A stretch of DNA of 41,303 nucleotides from a virus, in the IMG/VR virus record IMGVR_UViG_3300009169_000006, positions 1 to 41,303 of that record. The stretch is one strand, 5' to 3'. Of the stretch, positions 38,285 to 41,303 are shown in pieces. The position numbers and the translations under genes were made by a program. The notes below the pieces were generated by a model that was not told the DNA's origin, ran no database searches, and was given only the letters and a program-made list of their open reading frames with translations. Numbering within the stretch: the stretch's first letter is position 1; every line of letters begins with the position of its first letter.

Positions 38285-38316
38285 TGCTCCGAGGTAGTTA
38301 CCTTTCACAAGGAGCA
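38285..38316 (+). promoter_or_regulatory. Hairpin that could mask the rusA ribosome-binding site
   Basis: TGCTCC (38285-38290) pairs with GGAGCA (38311-38316), which contains the Shine-Dalgarno GGAG. Inside lies the palindrome AGGTA-gt-TACCT (38292-38303), a possible operator at DNA level. Either function would regulate the packaging genes that begin at 38321. Confidence 0.4.
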
Positions 38317-38320
38317 TTCT

Positions 38321-38875
38321 ATGAGAAACCGAACCTTTACCCTAACAATATATGGATCACCTATTGCTAAGATGCGAGCACGTCTTAACTGTGGATACTC
38401 TCAACGGCGCTTCTATGATGCGCAGCAGCATGAGAAGCAAGCCGAGAAGATATTTGTTTCACGTATGTTCGACGCTATGCCGCAGTTTGAAGGCCCCTGT
38501 AGGTTAGACGCACTGTATTACATGCCAATAAAGAAGAGCCACAACGTCCCCGAAGGATCATATCACTATTATAAAGCTGATCTGGACAATCTTTTGAAGT
38601 GGACTATGGACAATTTAACACAAATAGTATATAAAAATGACTGCATCATAGCCGAGATCTTCACCAAAAAGATATACTCTAAGGAAGCAAGAGCGGTTAT
38701 AACTATAACGGAGTTAGAAAATGGCGAAGATATTAAAGAAGTCCCAAGATTCGATAAAGCCCCGTGTCACGAACACGTTTTACGAAGACTACAAGGATGC
38801 AGCGGGCAACCTTCAACTTCTGACACAGACATTTATCGAAGAACTAAGCGTAAGGTTAATAAAAGCAGCCTCTGA
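38321..38875 (+). CDS. rusA: RusA-like Holliday junction resolvase (184 aa)
   Basis: The N-terminus FTLTIYGSPIAKMRARL is the RusA first strand (G-x-P-x-x-K-x-R-x-R). The active-site block is KADLDNLLKWTMDNLTQIVYKND, with Asp87, Asp89 and Asp107, then Lys117 nearby. RusA dimers cut Holliday junctions, here probably in recombination intermediates or before packaging. The catalytic domain ends near residue 131; the last 50 residues overlap the next gene in another frame and look non-conserved. It lies directly ahead of the terminase genes. Confidence 0.8.
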   Translation: MRNRTFTLTIYGSPIAKMRARLNCGYSQRRFYDAQQHEKQAEKIFVSRMFDAMPQFEGPCRLDALYYMPIKKSHNVPEGSYHYYKADLDNLLKWTMDNLTQIVYKNDCIIAEIFTKKIYSKEARAVITITELENGEDIKEVPRFDKAPCHEHVLRRLQGCSGQPSTSDTDIYRRTKRKVNKSSL

Positions 38876-39200
38876 ATCTGACGGTAGCGATGATCTTACA
38901 GCATTGCTAAGGCCATTAGGTGTAAAGACAAAAACCTTTTATACATGGGTAAATAAATATCCTGTACTAGCTGATGGATATGCACAAGTTAAGTATGAGA
39001 TGGCCTCTAAGATGATTAAGAATGGCCTTAATCGCAAGCATGAAGCATCATTGACTAAGTTCTTACTACATGGATTGATACCAACTGAGTGTAAAGAGAT
39101 TCAAAAAATCATGGCTGTAGACAAAAACAGCGATGACGACAAAGTAAAATACATTATCATGAAGGATATCGGTAAAGATGGAGAAGAACCAGTTAAGTAA
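38721..39200 (+). CDS. Terminase small subunit (putative, 159 aa)
   Basis: The middle has LLRPLGVKTKTFYTWVNKYP, a helix-turn-helix resembling the DNA-recognition part of small terminases, followed by a helical oligomerisation-like region (YEMASKMIKNGLNRKHEASLTKFLLHG) and an acidic end. It precedes and overlaps the large terminase by 23 nt. The start overlaps the end of the rusA gene by 155 nt. The protein would choose the packaging site on phage DNA. Assigned by motif layout and position. Confidence 0.65.
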   Translation: MAKILKKSQDSIKPRVTNTFYEDYKDAAGNLQLLTQTFIEELSVRLIKAASESDGSDDLTALLRPLGVKTKTFYTWVNKYPVLADGYAQVKYEMASKMIKNGLNRKHEASLTKFLLHGLIPTECKEIQKIMAVDKNSDDDKVKYIIMKDIGKDGEEPVK

Positions 39201-40548
39201 TGAATGTAGGATACAGCTTGAAGACCTATATCAGCCACGCAGCTATCAAAAGGCTTTGTTTAATGCTATTGAGAATGATGGATATCGTAGAGCCTTATTA
39301 GTTTGGCCTCGTAGAGCAGGTAAAGATATTACAGTTTGGCATTTCATATTACGCCAAGCTATAAAGAAGATCGGGACTTACGCATACTGTCTGCCTACCT
39401 ACAGCCAATGCAGAAGCGTGATATGGTCGGCGATTAGGTCGGATGAAGTCCGCTTCCTCGACATGATTCCAAAGGGTTTAATAGCCAAGATTAATAGCAG
39501 CGATATGACTGTGACGCTCACTAATGGATCAATGATCAGGTTAGTAGGCAGTGATGCTTATGATCGTTCATTAGTGGGAAGTAACCCTCTAGGTATCGTA
39601 TTTTCAGAATTCAGTAGGGCGGACCCCAACGCATTAAAATACAGTTTGCCAATATTAAATGCTAACGACGGCTGGTTGGTGGTGTTATCAACGCCATATG
39701 GCCATAATTCGTTCTATGAGCTTTACAATATTGGTAAGGCTAATCCTAAAGCATGGTTTGTACAGCATTTAACTATCGATGACACACGCCATATATCACG
39801 CCAATCAGTGGATGACGAGGTGCGTCAAGGCCTAATCAGTCGTGATCTCGCGCAGCAAGAATATTTTTGTTCCTTTGATTTAGGGGTCGAAGGTAGCTTC
39901 TATGCTAAGTATGTAAATAAAATGCGGCTTGATGGCAGAATAACAGATTGCCCTTACGAATCTCATCTTCTCGTGCATACGGCCTGGGATATTGGCCTAT
40001 CAGACGAGTGCGTTATTTTAATGTTTCAAATAGTATCAAACACAGTGCGAATAATAGACTGTTACCATGGTTCTAAGGTTGGATTAGAACACTATGTTAA
40101 AGAGCTTTATACTCGTGATTATTGTTGGGGTTCTCATATCGGGCCTCATGATTTGCGCGTAAAAGATTATGGCTCAGGATTAACGAGACTTGAGATGGCC
40201 GATAGATTAGGCATTAAGTTTGATATCGCCCCGTCATTGTCAATTATGGATGGTATAGAAGCAGTTCGTGCAGGTATATCTAAGTTGTATATAGATCAAA
40301 CCAAGTGTATCAAATTGATCAGTGCTATGGAGAACTACCATGCAGAGTACGACGAGAAGCATAACGTTTACAAATTGAAGCCCGTTCACGACCGAAACAG
40401 CGATTGGGCTGACGCATTACGCTACTTATTCCTTGGTTTGGATATGATAACGACTGAGCCATCAGCAGAAAGAATCAATGAACGGTATAGGAAAGCTGTT
40501 GAAGGTAACAACGTAGCCTATAATCCGTTTGTACAAAAGCCGTGGTGA
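39178..40548 (+). CDS. terL: Terminase large subunit (456 aa)
   Basis: ATPase domain: Walker A VWPRRAGKD (residues about 42-50), Walker B LGIVFSE (138-144) with catalytic Glu144, and coupling motif VVLSTPYG (168-175). RNase H-type nuclease: TAWDIGLSD (Asp271), GPHDLRVKD (about 322-330), and NSDWADALRYL near the C-terminus. It pumps DNA into the procapsid through the portal and cuts the concatemer. The ATG at 39178 overlaps the small subunit gene. Length and motifs are complete. Confidence 0.9.
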   Translation: MEKNQLSNECRIQLEDLYQPRSYQKALFNAIENDGYRRALLVWPRRAGKDITVWHFILRQAIKKIGTYAYCLPTYSQCRSVIWSAIRSDEVRFLDMIPKGLIAKINSSDMTVTLTNGSMIRLVGSDAYDRSLVGSNPLGIVFSEFSRADPNALKYSLPILNANDGWLVVLSTPYGHNSFYELYNIGKANPKAWFVQHLTIDDTRHISRQSVDDEVRQGLISRDLAQQEYFCSFDLGVEGSFYAKYVNKMRLDGRITDCPYESHLLVHTAWDIGLSDECVILMFQIVSNTVRIIDCYHGSKVGLEHYVKELYTRDYCWGSHIGPHDLRVKDYGSGLTRLEMADRLGIKFDIAPSLSIMDGIEAVRAGISKLYIDQTKCIKLISAMENYHAEYDEKHNVYKLKPVHDRNSDWADALRYLFLGLDMITTEPSAERINERYRKAVEGNNVAYNPFVQKPW

Positions 40549-40585
40549 ATCTTTGAATGTGATTTCTCTATACAACCCACGGCTT
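40537..40585 (+). other. Inverted repeat at the end of the terminase gene
   Basis: AAGCCGTGG (40537-40545) and CCACGGCTT (40577-40585) are perfect 9-bp complements. The terminase stop codon lies at the base of the loop (about 31 nt). Only TTAG follows, not a T-run, so termination would be weak. It separates terminase from portal translation. Confidence 0.45.
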
Positions 40586-40675
40586 TAGTTGAGATAGTTA
40601 CTTGTTATTAGCCTTCGCAGATTAATATAATTCATCTTGATATAGCAACAACTTTATACTATACGGAGCAGATAA

Positions 40676-41303
40676 ATGATCTTTCCCGATGAAGCCCTAC
40701 GTTATGCAGACCCAGCCCATCGCATAGTGCTGCAAAGGGTAGAAAACTTTTATGCTGGTGCGATAACGCATAACCAAACATTTTGGGCCGAAGCTAATAT
40801 AGACACTCAGTTTCTTACTGGCTCTCAAGATTATTACAATACTCTTTACGGTCCTCCATTCCCTGGCAAGCGTAAGAACTTCTATTTCAATCATATTCGC
40901 CCTATAGTAAATCAAATAACAGGTAGGCAACGGCAACAGCGTAAAACTACTGTCGTTCTGCCACAGCTCAATGCAGATGATTTAACAGCTGATCAATTAT
41001 CAAAAGTTATGATGTGGGTACATGAAAACGCAAACATTTACGAATCTATTTCTCAAGCTTTTTATGGAGCATGTACAACAGGGTTATCGTTGCTTCATGT
41101 ATATATGGACTATCGTTCTGATTGTATCAGTGGTGATATACGCGTTGACGTGTGCCCATACAATTCTTACATAATAGATCCATTCTTTACCAAGACAGAC
41201 TTCTCAGACTGTGCAGCTCTCTGGAAGAGATCTTACTTAACCCGTCGTGAAGTGATGAGCTTACTACCATCATACTCAGATCTTATATTGGATATCCCTA
41301 TAA
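40676..41303 (+). CDS. Portal protein, N-terminal part (gene continues at 1..1565)
   Basis: ATG at 40676 with ACGGAG upstream. The N-terminal part contains RVENFYAGAITHNQTFWAEA, FPGKRKNFYFNHIRPIVNQI, GRQRQQRKTTVVLPQLN and IRVDVCPYNSYIIDPFF, the order of motifs found in P22-type portals. The frame runs without stop to the window end, and 41181-41303 repeats 1-123, so this and the feature at 1-1565 are one 689-residue protein. No promoter of high quality is seen in the 127-nt gap after the terminase. Confidence 0.85.
   Translation, partial: MIFPDEALRYADPAHRIVLQRVENFYAGAITHNQTFWAEANIDTQFLTGSQDYYNTLYGPPFPGKRKNFYFNHIRPIVNQITGRQRQQRKTTVVLPQLNADDLTADQLSKVMMWVHENANIYESISQAFYGACTTGLSLLHVYMDYRSDCISGDIRVDVCPYNSYIIDPFFTKTDFSDCAALWKRSYLTRREVMSLLPSYSDLILDIPI
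41181..41303 (+). repeat. Terminal 123-bp direct repeat of bases 1-123
   Basis: The last 123 bases equal the first 123. They lie inside the portal coding sequence and continue the frame, which fits an assembly overlap of a circular or circularly permuted genome better than a natural terminal repeat. The unit length would be 41180 bp. Confidence 0.9.

Overview
The window is a complete genome map of a short-tailed (podovirus-like) bacteriophage of about 41.2 kb with low GC. Its last 123 bases (41181-41303) are identical to its first 123, so the sequence closes on itself and the portal gene spans the join. The capsid and packaging genes are of mixed ancestry: a P22-type portal, a coat protein of the N4-gp56 family, an ATP-driven large terminase and a series of short-tail proteins, with no tape-measure or tail-sheath gene. 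Shine-Dalgarno sites (AAGGAG/AAAGG) and sigma70-like promoters (TTGNNN-N16-18-TATANT) show a bacterial host. The host cannot be named from the sequence. I saw no integrase, tRNA, CRISPR array, DNA polymerase or recognisable endolysin.

Layout. 38.3-41.3 kb and 0-9 kb (rightward): RusA-like resolvase, small and large terminase, portal, several small proteins, scaffold, coat protein, and head-tail proteins. The coat gene is split by a 407-nt group I intron with no ORF of its own. 9-17 kb: tail nozzle and fibre-base proteins, then three proteins likely to be internal or ejected virion components. Two leftward genes sit inside this late block: a virion-type protein at 12.3-12.9 kb and an Arc-like repressor at 17.1 kb. 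17.3-25.9 kb: an adhesion module with three small beta-rich paralogues, fibres carrying beta-helix and YadA-head-like repeats, three proteins sharing one C-terminal domain, and six tandem C1q-like proteins that all begin MATNNAIN.

25.9-28.3 kb (leftward): a recombination operon with two adjacent ERF-type annealing proteins. 28.4-31.4 kb (rightward): HTH regulator, zinc-finger proteins, a thymidine kinase carrying a lipoprotein-type signal sequence, an RNase H-like protein lacking its catalytic acids, and several tiny proteins, including one membrane and one secreted peptide. 31.5-32.5 kb and 36.8-38.2 kb: two leftward clusters of unknown genes. 33.0-36.7 kb: a TOPRIM/DUF3987 primase-helicase followed by a likely replication origin with 13 copies of a CCTGACA heptamer around an AT-rich tract.

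The most unusual feature is a small structured leader found seven times (six good copies and one weak one): GGAA, a 4-bp hairpin whose stem changes in a compensating way, TGAC, then CTTC. Five copies lie directly in front of a Shine-Dalgarno site, of both early and late genes. Two more form a head-to-head pair in the 32.7 kb regulatory region. It looks like a phage-wide RNA control element that I cannot match to a known family.
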